From Buttiauxella warmboldiae (GTDB lineage Bacteria; Pseudomonadota; Gammaproteobacteria; Enterobacterales; Enterobacteriaceae), in assembly GCF_003818135.1 (NCBI RefSeq), contig NZ_RPOH01000059.1:1-37030 (forward strand): a stretch of DNA of 37,030 nucleotides. The letters are read 5' to 3'. The notes beneath the pieces were generated by a model. The model searched no databases and was not told the origin of the DNA. It saw nothing but the letters and a program-made list of their open reading frames with translations. Each line of letters starts with the position of its first letter. Positions within the stretch are counted from its first letter, which is position 1. Positions 29,567-37,030 of this stretch are shown here, piece after piece. A program made the position numbers and the translations under genes.

Positions 29567-29604
29567 CGAACGGCAACGTTATTGACCAGCAGAAGGAAGA
29601 AAGG

Positions 29605-30300
29605 GTGAAAAAAATCTTATTGTCGGCGATTGGCGCGTTTAGTTTGTTTGCGCTTTTCGGCTGTAATAACCGGGCTGAAGTTCAAACTTTGCAGCCAACA
29701 CAAGCCGCAGAACTACAACCGATGCAGCAAAGCTATCGAGGTGTACTCCCTTGTGCGGATTGTTCAGGAATTGAAACATCGCTGTTTTTAGAAAAAGATG
29801 GCTCGTGGGTCATGAATCGGCGCTACGAGGGCGCGAAAGAGCCAGCGGTATTTGCCTCATATGGCAGTTGGGCGCGTACGGCAGATAAATTAGTGTTGAC
29901 CGAAAGCAACGGTGAAAAGCTCTACTTCCGTCCGAAAGGTGATGATCTGGAAATGTTGGATCGTTCCGGCAATTCTATTGAGTCCCAACTCAATTACACC
30001 TTGAAGCCAATGAAAGCTGCGTTGCCTGCAACCCCAATGGCCATGAAAGGCATGTATAAATACATGGCCGATGCGGCAATTTTCCAGGATTGTAGTACCG
30101 GGAAAACGTTCGCTGTGGCCAGTAACGCAGAGCTTGAGCGTGGCTATGCGGCAGCGCGTGGCGAAGATTACCAGCCCGTACTGCTGGTGGTGGATGCACA
30201 CTTTGCGTTGCAGGCATCTCCAGACAGCGGCGAGATGAAAAAAACGGTCGTTGCCGACAGGGTCGCGAAGTTTGAACCAAAGAAAAGCTGCCAGGATTGA
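29605..30300 (+). CDS. nlpE: Outer membrane lipoprotein NlpE (CutF), Cpx activator
   Basis: NlpE reports surface contact and lipoprotein-sorting faults to the CpxA sensor and is linked to copper tolerance. A GTG at 29605 after AAGGAAGAAAGG gives 231 aa with a signal peptide and lipobox LFGC. The lipidated Cys20 is followed by Asn21, not Asp, consistent with outer membrane sorting by Lol. The CxxC motif (Cys50, Cys53) and the C-terminal pair Cys163/Cys229 are present; in E. coli the latter disulfide matters for redox sensing. It is five residues shorter than E. coli. An upstream in-frame ATG at 29563 would disrupt the signal peptide. Confidence 0.95.
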   Translation: MKKILLSAIGAFSLFALFGCNNRAEVQTLQPTQAAELQPMQQSYRGVLPCADCSGIETSLFLEKDGSWVMNRRYEGAKEPAVFASYGSWARTADKLVLTESNGEKLYFRPKGDDLEMLDRSGNSIESQLNYTLKPMKAALPATPMAMKGMYKYMADAAIFQDCSTGKTFAVASNAELERGYAAARGEDYQPVLLVVDAHFALQASPDSGEMKKTVVADRVAKFEPKKSCQD

Positions 30301-30314
30301 TAAACAAGAGATAA

Positions 30315-30350
30315 AAAAATGCCCCGCTAAGCGATTAGCGGGGCATTTTT
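30315..30350. terminator. Bidirectional intrinsic terminator between convergent nlpE and proS
   Basis: A perfect 16-bp inverted repeat (30315-30330 with 30335-30350) with a GCGA loop has A5 on the left and T5 on the right, so it can end transcription from both sides. Confidence 0.93.
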
Positions 30351-30366
30351 CTTAGTGCAGCAAGGC

Positions 30367-32085
30367 TTAACGTTGGATCTGAGCCAGTAAGAAATCAATG
30401 ATTTCGTGGGTTTTGATCATCTGCTTCTCGCCTTCACGGCGGTTTTTGTACTCCACCTCTTCGCTATCGAGATTGCGATCGCCGATAACCACCGTGTGAG
30501 GAATACCAATCAGCTCCATATCCGCAAACATCACGCCCGGACGCTCTTTACGGTCATCCATTAATACGTCGATGCCTTTGGCGCGCAGCGTCGCGTAAAG
30601 CTCTTCAGCCAGCTCTTTCACGCGGAAAGATTTGTGCATGTTCATTGGCAGGATCGCCACCTGGAATGGTGCAATCGCGTCAGGCCATACAATGCCGCGC
30701 TCGTCGTTGTTTTGCTCAATAGCAGCAGCCACGACGCGAGTGACACCGATGCCGTAGCAGCCCATGGTTAGCGTCTGGTTACGGCCATCTTCACCCTGTA
30801 CAGAAGCTTTCATCGCTTCGGAATACTTGGTGCCAAGCTGGAAGATATGGCCGACTTCGATACCGCGTTTAATCAGCAGAGTACCTTTGCCATCCGGGCT
30901 TGGGTCGCCTTCAACCACGTTACGGATATCGGCCACTTCTGGCAGCGCAACATCACGTTCCCAGTTAATACCGACGAAGTGTTTACCGTCGATGTTTGCG
31001 CCGGCTGCGAAATCACTCATCGCAGCGACTGAACGGTCAACCACCACCGGGATTGGCAGATTGATTGGGCCAAGCGAACCTGGACCGGCTTTAGCGACGG
31101 CACGAATTTCTTCTTCGCTGGCAAAGGTCAGAGGGCTGGCAACCTGTGGCAGTTTCTCGGCTTTCACTTCGTTCAGCTCGTGATCGCCACGAACCAGCAA
31201 AGCAACCAGAGGGTAAGCGCTGCCTTCGGTAGCTTTAACCATCAGGGTTTTAACGGTTTTTTCAACTGGCAGCCTGAACTGTTCAACCAACTCGGCGATG
31301 GTTTTGGCGTTCGGGGTGTCAATCTGCGTCATTTCTACCGTTGGTGCTGCACGCGTGCCTGCCGGAGCCAGGGCTTCAGCAAATTCGATGTTAGCGGCGT
31401 AATCAGAATCGGTTGAGAAGATAACGTCATCTTCGCCGCTCTGGGCCAGCACCTGGAATTCGTGAGATGCGCTACCGCCGATGGAGCCGGTATCCGCTTC
31501 CACCGCGCGGAAATCCAGACCCATACGGGTGAAGATTTTGCTGTAGGCCTGGTACATGGCATCGTAAGTCTCCTGCAGGGATTCCTGAGAAGTATGGAAA
31601 GAGTAAGCATCTTTCATCAGGAATTCACGGGAGCGCATCACGCCAAAGCGTGGGCGAACTTCGTCACGGAACTTGGTCTGGATCTGGAAAAAGTTCAGCG
31701 GCAGCTGTTTATAAGAGCTCAGTTCGTTACGAATCAGGTCAGTGATAACCTCTTCGTGAGTAGGGCCGAGGACAAATGGACGCTCGCCACGGTCAACAAA
31801 ACGTAACAGTTCCGGGCCGTATTGTTCCCAGCGGCCACTTTCTTGCCATAAGTCAGCGGGCTGAACCACCGGCATACACACCTCGATGGCACCGGCGTTG
31901 TTCATCTCTTCACGCACGATGTTTTCGACTTTTTTCAGAACGCGCAAACCGGTCGGCAGCCAGGTATATAACCCTGAAGCGAGTTTGCGGATCATTCCGG
32001 CGCGCAGCATCAGTTGATGGCTGATGACCTCGGCGTCGGCTGGTGTCTCCTTCAGAGTGGAGAGCAGATATTGGCTAGTACGCAT
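30367..32085 (-). CDS. proS: Prolyl-tRNA synthetase
   Basis: ProS charges tRNA-Pro; the bacterial form also carries an inserted editing domain that removes mischarged alanine. The ATG at 32085 gives 572 aa, identical in length to E. coli, starting [19 protein letters not shown]. Class II motifs are visible ([14 protein letters not shown], and [17 protein letters not shown] near the C-terminus), and the editing insertion spans about 225-405. An upstream ATG at 32142 would add 19 unsupported residues. It is convergent with nlpE. yaeF, which lies between nlpE and proS in E. coli K-12, is absent. Confidence 0.98.
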   Translation of the reverse strand: MRTSQYLLSTLKETPADAEVISHQLMLRAGMIRKLASGLYTWLPTGLRVLKKVENIVREEMNNAGAIEVCMPVVQPADLWQESGRWEQYGPELLRFVDRGERPFVLGPTHEEVITDLIRNELSSYKQLPLNFFQIQTKFRDEVRPRFGVMRSREFLMKDAYSFHTSQESLQETYDAMYQAYSKIFTRMGLDFRAVEADTGSIGGSASHEFQVLAQSGEDDVIFSTDSDYAANIEFAEALAPAGTRAAPTVEMTQIDTPNAKTIAELVEQFRLPVEKTVKTLMVKATEGSAYPLVALLVRGDHELNEVKAEKLPQVASPLTFASEEEIRAVAKAGPGSLGPINLPIPVVVDRSVAAMSDFAAGANIDGKHFVGINWERDVALPEVADIRNVVEGDPSPDGKGTLLIKRGIEVGHIFQLGTKYSEAMKASVQGEDGRNQTLTMGCYGIGVTRVVAAAIEQNNDERGIVWPDAIAPFQVAILPMNMHKSFRVKELAEELYATLRAKGIDVLMDDRKERPGVMFADMELIGIPHTVVIGDRNLDSEEVEYKNRREGEKQMIKTHEIIDFLLAQIQR

Positions 32086-32154
32086 GTTGTTACGGTTCCA
32101 TTTGAACGGCAGATAACTGGCTACCTGAGTAGCCTGATGCAAAATAAGTGAATG

Positions 32155-32181
32155 AGTTTACCAGTGTGGCAGGAATGTCAA
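32155..32181 (-). promoter_or_regulatory. Predicted proS promoter
   Basis: On the minus strand a perfect -35 TTGACA (32176-32181) is followed after a short 15-bp spacer by TAAACT (32155-32160). The spacer is shorter than optimal, so strength is uncertain. It lies in the 113-bp gap between trmO and proS. Confidence 0.45.
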
Positions 32182-32198
32182 AAGAGAAGGGCGATAAA

Positions 32199-32906
32199 TT
32201 AACGGCTCTCAACGGCAAACACTTCTGAACCCTGCGCCGTTACGCGCCAGCGCACGTTAAAATCCAGCAATAAAACGGCGTAAGTTTTGCCGGCATCTTC
32301 ACCTTTACGATAGGCGGGACGCGGGTCCTGTGCCAGTACCTGACGGATAAAACGTTCGATGTGTGGATAGCGCTTATCAAGCAGTGATAATTGCTGTTGT
32401 ACTGCCGGCGTGAAATAAACCGGCATATCGGCAGCGGGAGCAGTTTGCGCATAACCCGCAGCGGCTTCCGGCACGGCTTCCGCAAACGGCAGATAAGGTT
32501 TGATATCAACGATTGGCGTACCGTCCACCAAATCCAGGCTGCCAAGCTGCAAAATGACCCGATCTTTCTGGCAGCGAATGCCTTTCAGCTCAACCAGCGA
32601 CATCCCAAGCGGATTCGGCCGGAACGTTGAGCGTGTAGCAAACACCCCCATTCGCGCATTGCCGCCCAGACGAGGCGGACGTACCGTCGGCCGCCATCCG
32701 CCCTCCATCGTTTGATGGAAGACAAACAGCAACCAAAGATGGCTAAAGCCTTCAAGCCCACGCACGGCATCCGCCACGTTGTAGGGCGGCTGTAGGTGCA
32801 GTTCGCCTCCGCCATCGGTGACTAAACCCGGCTGGCGTGGAACGGCAAACTTCTCTTTATACGGCGAGTGGATCACGCCAATTTGCGTGAAACTAAAGGC
32901 TGTCAT
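32199..32906 (-). CDS. trmO: tRNA (N6-threonylcarbamoyladenosine(37)-N6)-methyltransferase TrmO
   Basis: TrmO (formerly YaeB/TsaA) methylates t6A37 of tRNA-Thr using S-adenosylmethionine, which fine-tunes decoding. The ATG at 32906 gives 235 aa, the E. coli length. The N-terminal beta-barrel UPF0066 domain holds the conserved PYKEKFAVPRQPG, GLEGFSHLW and RSTFRPNPLGMSLVEL segments. The C-terminal extension ends GEDAGKTYAVLLLDFNVRWRV. Its start overlaps the rcsF stop by 4 bp, so translation is probably coupled. Confidence 0.96.
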   Translation of the reverse strand: MTAFSFTQIGVIHSPYKEKFAVPRQPGLVTDGGGELHLQPPYNVADAVRGLEGFSHLWLLFVFHQTMEGGWRPTVRPPRLGGNARMGVFATRSTFRPNPLGMSLVELKGIRCQKDRVILQLGSLDLVDGTPIVDIKPYLPFAEAVPEAAAGYAQTAPAADMPVYFTPAVQQQLSLLDKRYPHIERFIRQVLAQDPRPAYRKGEDAGKTYAVLLLDFNVRWRVTAQGSEVFAVESR

Positions 32907-33307
32907 TTGGCGGAAACGTTTAACGCCGAACCTACGCAAACGGCCTGACGGTAGCATCCTAGCGTGCCGCTGGTGATATCACAGCTATGGAGCAACACCG
33001 CGTTTGCTTTCATTTTTGATGCGTTTATTTGCAGGCGTTTACGGGCCGTTGGGATATTCGGTGGCGAATCCTGATTGCTCACCTGGCATGACTCGCCGCT
33101 GACTTCACCCAAGTCGCGGAAAGGCTTACCCACTAACTCTTCGGCATGGGTATAAATTCTGACGGGTACAGGTTTCGCAGGCTTGGGTTTAACAGGCTCG
33201 GGTTTCGGCGGTGTTGCAGTGCTTTGAACAGGCTCAACGGGGGATCTGCTTAGCATGGTACAGCCGCTCAGCATAACTGCTAATAAACAGATCGGTAAAG
33301 CACGCAT
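32903..33307 (-). CDS. rcsF: Outer membrane lipoprotein RcsF, Rcs phosphorelay sensor
   Basis: RcsF detects envelope damage and signals through IgaA to the Rcs phosphorelay. The 134-aa length equals E. coli. The signal peptide ends in lipobox LSGC with lipidated Cys16 and Thr at +2 (outer membrane). A proline/lysine-rich linker (about residues 33-48) follows; in E. coli this stretch threads through the lumen of OMP barrels assembled by BAM. The folded domain has the four cysteines (Cys74, Cys109, Cys118, Cys124) that form two disulfides. It overlaps trmO by 4 bp. Confidence 0.97.
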   Translation of the reverse strand: MRALPICLLAVMLSGCTMLSRSPVEPVQSTATPPKPEPVKPKPAKPVPVRIYTHAEELVGKPFRDLGEVSGESCQVSNQDSPPNIPTARKRLQINASKMKANAVLLHSCDITSGTLGCYRQAVCVGSALNVSAK

Positions 33308-33360
33308 AATTTTTCCTCAATGAATGATAAAACGCGATTATTGAATCAAGCTCTTGCACA

Positions 33361-33387
33361 AATAACAAGACGGGCCTTAGCCCGTCT
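33361..33387 (-). terminator. Hairpin terminator after metQ
   Basis: AGACGGGC (33368-33375) and GCCCGTCT (33380-33387) form a perfect 8-bp stem. On the minus strand it is followed by TTGTTATT, a modest U tract. It separates metNIQ from rcsF. Confidence 0.72.
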
Positions 33388-33422
33388 GAGGTTATTTATG
33401 CAAAATGTAGAAGAATGAAAGC

Positions 33423-34238
33423 TTACCAGCCTTTTACGGCACCGCCGTTGAAGACTTTGTTTGCTGCCTCATAAACTTCGTCAGACTGGTAAGCCTGAAC
33501 GAATTTCTTCACGTTTTCTGCGTCTTTATTATCTTCGCGCGAAACGACCATGTTTACATATGGAGAGTCTTTATCTTCAACGAAGATACCGTCTTTCGCA
33601 GGCGTCAGGCCAATCTGGCTTGCGTAAGTGGTGTTAATGATAGCCAGAGCAATCTGTGCATCATCCAGTGAACGTGGCAGCTGTGGCGCTTCCAACTCAA
33701 CCAGCTTCAGATTTTTAGGGTTCTCAATCACATCCAGAACGGTTGGCAGCAGGCCTACGCCATCTTTCAGTTTGATCAGACCTTGTTTTTGCAGCAGCAG
33801 CAGGGAACGGCCAAGGTTAGTCGGGTCGTTTGGCAGCGCAACCTGTGCGCCAGTCTGCAACTCATCGAGCGATTTGATTTTTTTGGAGTAGCCGGCAATC
33901 GGATAAACGAAGGTATGACCTACGCCAACCAGCTTGTAGCCACGGTCTTTGATCTGCTGATCGAGGTACGGTTTGTGCTGGAAGGCATTAGCGTCGATGT
34001 CGCCTTTGCTCAGCGCTTCGTTAGGCAGCACGTAATCATTGAAAGTCACCAGCTCAACATCCAGGCCGTATTTCTCTTTTGCCACTTTCTGTGCAACTTC
34101 GGCAACCTGCTGTTCAGCACCGACGATGACGCCAACTTTAATGTGGTTTGGATCTTTTTCGTCCTGGCCACAACCCACCAGTGCCAGAGAACCAATCAGG
34201 GCACCAACTGCTGCAAAGGTTTTAAATTTAAAAGACAT
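33423..34238 (-). CDS. metQ: Methionine ABC transporter substrate-binding lipoprotein MetQ
   Basis: MetQ binds L- and D-methionine in the periplasm and delivers it to MetNI. The 271-aa length equals E. coli. It has a signal peptide with lipobox LVGC (Cys23), so it should be a lipoprotein, and the NlpA-family features KVGVIVGAEQ, FNDYVLPNEAL, NAFQHKPYL and LPNDPTNLGR. It is the third gene of metN-metI-metQ, 44 bp after metI, and ends at a hairpin. Confidence 0.97.
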   Translation of the reverse strand: MSFKFKTFAAVGALIGSLALVGCGQDEKDPNHIKVGVIVGAEQQVAEVAQKVAKEKYGLDVELVTFNDYVLPNEALSKGDIDANAFQHKPYLDQQIKDRGYKLVGVGHTFVYPIAGYSKKIKSLDELQTGAQVALPNDPTNLGRSLLLLQKQGLIKLKDGVGLLPTVLDVIENPKNLKLVELEAPQLPRSLDDAQIALAIINTTYASQIGLTPAKDGIFVEDKDSPYVNMVVSREDNKDAENVKKFVQAYQSDEVYEAANKVFNGGAVKGW

Positions 34239-34282
34239 ATCCCTTCCTTACTATGTGTAAAAATGATGTTGTGTTGAACGTC

Positions 34283-34936
34283 TTATTTGTGCGTAACGGC
34301 CCGGACGATACGATCGCCTGAGAACTGAATTAAATACACTAATACCACCAATAACACTAATACCGTATTCATCACGGTCGCGTTATATCCGATATAACCA
34401 TACTGATAACCAATCTGACCTAAACCACCGGCACCCACGGCGCCGCCCATGGCAGAATAGCCAACCAGGGTAATCAGGGTGATGGTCGCGGCGTTTACCA
34501 GTCCTGGAAGCGCTTCCGGCAGCAGAACCTTGCGGATGATCTGCATTGGCGTTGCCCCCATGGCGCGGGAAGCTTCAATCAGACCTGATGGAATTTCCAG
34601 CAGGGCATTTTCCACCATCCGCGCAATAAACGGTGCGGCGCCGACGGTTAATGGAACGATTGCGGCTTGCAGGCCAATTGAGGTTCCGACAATAGTACGG
34701 GTAAAGGGGATCATCCAGACCAGCAATATAATGAACGGAATCGAGCGGAAGATATTCACCAGCGCGGACAGGCTATTATACAGCTTAGCGTTGGCGCTGA
34801 TTTGTCCTGGCCGCGTGATATACAGCAGCACGCCAACCGGCAGACCGAGTACAAAGCCAAAGAAGCCAGATACAAACGTCATCGCCAGCGTTTCATACAC
34901 GCCTTTTAACAGTAACCACATCATTGGCTCAGACAT
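34283..34936 (-). CDS. metI: Methionine ABC transporter permease MetI
   Basis: MetI forms the transmembrane channel of the methionine importer. The 217-aa protein has about five hydrophobic helices and the EAA coupling motif ([25 protein letters not shown], about residues 120-145) that contacts MetN. Its start overlaps the metN end by 8 bp, so translation is coupled, and its length matches E. coli. Confidence 0.97.
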   Translation of the reverse strand: MSEPMMWLLLKGVYETLAMTFVSGFFGFVLGLPVGVLLYITRPGQISANAKLYNSLSALVNIFRSIPFIILLVWMIPFTRTIVGTSIGLQAAIVPLTVGAAPFIARMVENALLEIPSGLIEASRAMGATPMQIIRKVLLPEALPGLVNAATITLITLVGYSAMGGAVGAGGLGQIGYQYGYIGYNATVMNTVLVLLVVLVYLIQFSGDRIVRAVTHK

Positions 34937-35960
34937 AACCCAGCACCTCTACTTTTACATGTTGCTGCTGCAGGTAAGCGATAGCAGCATCCATATCCTG
35001 ATGTTCTCCGTGCAGCTCGCACAGCATAATGCCGAACTTTACCCCGCCGGCATAATCCATCTGCGCGCTGATAATATTGCTGTTCACATTGAAACGGCGT
35101 GCGGTCTCGGAAAGTAGCGGAGCATCAACCGACTGGCCGGTAAATTCCAGACGCAGTAATGGAACGGCCGTCTCGCTCTTTTGCGTGCTTAAACGCTGTG
35201 CGTAATCCTCAGGAATATCCAGATGCAGCGTGGACTGAATAAACTGTTGTGCCAGCGGCGTCTTCGGATGAGAGAACACTTCGCTCACGGTATCTTGTTC
35301 TATTAACTCACCGTCACTGATAACCGCGACGCAATCACAGATGCGTTTTACGACATCCATCTCATGGGTAATTAATAGAATAGTTAAACCCAGGCGACGG
35401 TTGATATCTTTAAGCAGTTCGAGAATGGAACGCGTTGTCGCCGGGTCCAGCGCGCTGGTGGCTTCATCGCACAGTAAGACTTTTGGATTGCTTGCCAGCG
35501 CACGAGCGATAGCCACGCGCTGTTTTTGCCCCCCGGACAGGTTGGCCGGATAAGCATCATGTTTTTCGCTCAGGCCAACCAAATCGAGCAATTCGCAGAC
35601 GCGACGTTTAATTTCCTCGCGCGGCGTGTTGTCGAGCTCCAGAGGTAACGCGACGTTACCGTAAACCGTGCGCGAAGAGAGCAAATTAAAATGCTGGAAA
35701 ATCATGCCAATCTGGCGACGTGCTTTAGTCAGCTGGCCTTCAGAAAGGGTAGTCAGCTCCTGACCATCGACCAGTACGGAGCCTTCAGTTGGGCGTTCAA
35801 GCAGATTGACACAGCGAATCAGCGTGCTTTTTCCTGCGCCGGATGCGCCGATCACGCCATAAATTTGCCCAGCGGGAACGTGCAGACTGACGTTATTCAA
35901 CGCCTGTATGCTGCGGCTTCCTTGCTGGAACACTTTAGTGATATTCGAAAGTTTAATCAT
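34929..35960 (-). CDS. metN: Methionine ABC transporter ATP-binding protein MetN
   Basis: MetN is the ATPase of the methionine importer. The 343-aa protein has Walker A (GASGAGKST, about residues 38-46), the LSGGQKQR signature, Walker B ([12 protein letters not shown]) and the H-loop (ITHEMDVV). A C-terminal regulatory domain (about residues 260-343) binds methionine and inhibits transport when methionine is plentiful. It is the first gene of metNIQ, behind a MetJ-type operator/promoter. Confidence 0.98.
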   Translation of the reverse strand: MIKLSNITKVFQQGSRSIQALNNVSLHVPAGQIYGVIGASGAGKSTLIRCVNLLERPTEGSVLVDGQELTTLSEGQLTKARRQIGMIFQHFNLLSSRTVYGNVALPLELDNTPREEIKRRVCELLDLVGLSEKHDAYPANLSGGQKQRVAIARALASNPKVLLCDEATSALDPATTRSILELLKDINRRLGLTILLITHEMDVVKRICDCVAVISDGELIEQDTVSEVFSHPKTPLAQQFIQSTLHLDIPEDYAQRLSTQKSETAVPLLRLEFTGQSVDAPLLSETARRFNVNSNIISAQMDYAGGVKFGIMLCELHGEHQDMDAAIAYLQQQHVKVEVLGYV

Positions 35961-36039
35961 TAGGTTATTTATTATCGTATGAGTGTAAGCCGTGGCATTT
36001 TCTGCTGCCGATAACGGGCGATGACCGTCATCGATATGG

Positions 36040-36068
36040 ATGTTAAGGCATCCAGACGTCTAAATCAA
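36040..36068 (-). promoter_or_regulatory. metNIQ promoter with MetJ operator (MET boxes)
   Basis: On the minus strand TTGATT (36063-36068), 17 bp and TAACAT (36040-36045) form the promoter. The perfect MET box AGACGTCT lies between them at 36054-36061, with a 5/8 neighbour at 36046-36053. Two tandem 8-bp boxes are the minimum for cooperative MetJ-SAM binding, and their position should block RNA polymerase. Confidence 0.85.
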
Positions 36069-36111
36069 TCAGCGAATGATTGTCTGTTCTCGCCCAAATC
36101 GCAATTCATGC

Positions 36112-36117
36112 GATACT
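36112..36117 (+). promoter_or_regulatory. Weak candidate -10 for gmhB
   Basis: TGcGATACT at 36109-36117 looks like an extended -10 about 32 bp before the gmhB GTG. No -35 with normal spacing is visible, so the call is weak. Confidence 0.3.
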
Positions 36118-36148
36118 AAGCCAAATCCCCAGTATCAGGAGTTTCCAA

Positions 36149-36721
36149 GTGGCACAGTCTGTTCCCGCTATTTTTCTCGATCGTGATGGCACCGTTAATG
36201 TCGATCATGGCTATGTCCATGAAGTCGACCGGTTCGAGTTTATTGATGGCGTGATTGATGCAATGCGTGAGTTAAAAGCCATGGGCTATGCGTTAGTGCT
36301 TGTCACCAACCAGTCTGGTATCGCCCGTGGCATGTTTACGGAAGATGATTTTGAAAATCTGACGGAATGGATGGACTGGTCTTTAGCGGATCGCGGCGTG
36401 GACCTGGATGGTATCTATTACTGCCCACATCACCCGGAAGCAATAGTAGAAGAGTTTCGCCAGAGCTGCGATTGCCGCAAACCGCAACCGGGCATGCTGC
36501 TCTCGGCTCAGGAGTTCCTGAATATCGACATGGCTTCTTCTTATATGGTTGGCGACAAGCTTGAAGATATGCAGGCGGCAGCTGCGGCGCAAGTAGGGAC
36601 TAAAGTTTTGGTTCGCAGCGGTAAACCGGTGACAGAGCAAAGTGAAGCCGCCGCTGATTTTGTCATTAACAGCCTTGCAGACCTGCCAAAAGAGATAAAA
36701 GCGCGTCAAAAACAGGCTTGA
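36149..36721 (+). CDS. gmhB: D-glycero-beta-D-manno-heptose 1,7-bisphosphate 7-phosphatase
   Basis: GmhB removes the 7-phosphate in ADP-heptose synthesis for the LPS inner core. A GTG at 36149 after CAGGAG (36136-36141) gives 190 aa (E. coli 191) with the HAD motif DRDGT (Asp11 nucleophile, Asp13). Zinc-binding residues are visible in YYCPHHPE and [10 protein letters not shown], and motif III/IV in [11 protein letters not shown]. It is transcribed away from metNIQ and directly precedes the rRNA operon, the same neighbour as rrnH in E. coli. Confidence 0.97.
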   Translation: MAQSVPAIFLDRDGTVNVDHGYVHEVDRFEFIDGVIDAMRELKAMGYALVLVTNQSGIARGMFTEDDFENLTEWMDWSLADRGVDLDGIYYCPHHPEAIVEEFRQSCDCRKPQPGMLLSAQEFLNIDMASSYMVGDKLEDMQAAAAAQVGTKVLVRSGKPVTEQSEAAADFVINSLADLPKEIKARQKQA

Positions 36722-36722
36722 T

Positions 36723-36737
36723 GACTAAAAAGTGTGC
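36723..36737 (+). promoter_or_regulatory. Fis-binding site upstream of the rRNA P1 promoter
   Basis: A 15-bp G...C element with an AAAAA core has its centre at 36730, 71 bp before the predicted P1 start (36801). This is exactly the spacing of Fis site I in E. coli rrn P1 promoters. The match to the degenerate consensus is partial. Confidence 0.55.
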
Positions 36738-36743
36738 GGTTGG

Positions 36744-36792
36744 TAATTATTTTGCAAATAGGGGTTGTCAGCTTCCGTAAAATCCCTATACT
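36744..36792 (+). promoter_or_regulatory. rRNA operon P1 promoter with UP element
   Basis: An AT-rich UP element (36744-36760) is followed by TTGTCA (36765-36770), a 16-bp spacer and TATACT (36787-36792). The GCGCCTCC discriminator is GC-rich, as in growth-rate-controlled rrn P1. The start is expected at A36801. Confidence 0.93.
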
Positions 36793-36863
36793 GCGCCTCC
36801 ACTGACACGGCACAACGGCTTACCAACCGGCCCGTCAGCCAGACGAAAAGCGAAAATAAACGC

Positions 36864-36891
36864 TTGACTCTGCAAGAGGAAAGCGTAATAT
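36864..36891 (+). promoter_or_regulatory. rRNA operon P2 promoter
   Basis: TTGACT (36864-36869), 16 bp and TAATAT (36886-36891) are followed by ACGCCACC. P2 lies about 100 bp after P1, as in E. coli rrn operons. Confidence 0.9.
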
Positions 36892-36897
36892 ACGCCA

Positions 36898-37030
36898 CCT
36901 CGAGTTAGCAAGCGAAAGCGCGTAACTCACTGCTCTTTAACAATTTATCAGACAATCTGTGTGGGCACTCGCAGGATTGATATCTCAGATACCTTCGGGT
37001 ATCACAAAAAATATCAAGTCTTGAAGAGTG
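36898..37030 (+). promoter_or_regulatory. rRNA operon leader with antitermination boxes (rrnH position), truncated
   Basis: The boxB hairpin stem GAGTTA/TAACTC spans 36902-36928, boxA TGCTCTTTAACA is at 36931-36942, and a boxC-like TGTGTGGGC is at 36958-36966. These recruit Nus factors and S4/SuhB-type antitermination complexes. A GATACC-TTCG-GGTATC hairpin lies at 36988-37003. The window ends within the leader; mature 16S rRNA is not in it. Confidence 0.92.

Noticed and set aside
36080-36148. Longer gmhB reading frame starting upstream of the GTG.
   Set aside because: The extra residues overlap the metN promoter region, have no family support, and the GTG at 36149 has a good ribosome-binding site.

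Overview
The window is an ordinary, syntenic stretch of an enterobacterial (Enterobacteriaceae) chromosome. Gene order, protein lengths and diagnostic residues match the E. coli/Salmonella/Klebsiella glnD to rrnH segment. The proteins diverge from E. coli K-12 at many positions, a small cytochrome c gene lies beside tilS, and yaeF is missing between nlpE and proS, so this is a non-E. coli genus (Enterobacter/Kosakonia/Klebsiella-like; the genus cannot be fixed from sequence alone). I see no phage, IS element, CRISPR array, toxin-antitoxin pair or defence island, and no convincing undescribed multigene system.

Layout. 1-66 is the end of an ERIC-type repeat cut by the window edge. 81-3610 (minus strand) carries glnD and map. 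3757-7330 (plus) holds the translation/UMP block rpsB, tsf, pyrH and frr, with a stringent-type promoter, an S2-type leader and several intrinsic terminators. 7408-23470 (plus) is a long envelope and replication block: dxr, ispU, cdsA, rseP, bamA, skp, lpxD, fabZ, lpxA, lpxB, rnhB, dnaE, accA. It links isoprenoid carrier synthesis, phospholipid synthesis, sigma-E signalling, outer membrane protein assembly, lipid A synthesis and fatty acid synthesis. A near-perfect sigma-E promoter sits inside rseP, about 0.9 kb before bamA.

23638-27907 (plus) holds ldcC, yaeR, tilS and the c-type cytochrome gene, whose start overlaps the tilS stop. 27954-28401 (minus) holds rof and yaeP, followed on the plus strand by yaeQ, arfB and nlpE (28605-30300). 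These converge on proS through a bidirectional terminator. 30367-35960 (minus) holds proS, trmO, rcsF and the methionine transporter metN-metI-metQ, whose promoter overlaps a perfect MET box. 36149-36721 (plus) is gmhB. The right end (36722-37030) is an rRNA operon control region with a Fis site, UP element, P1, P2 and boxB/boxA/boxC leader; the window stops before mature 16S rRNA.

The best candidates for follow-up are the promoter-terminator pair between dxr and ispU (a possible short RNA or attenuator), the cytochrome coupled to tilS, the intragenic sigma-E promoter, and a perfect inverted repeat inside the variable surface-loop region of bamA.
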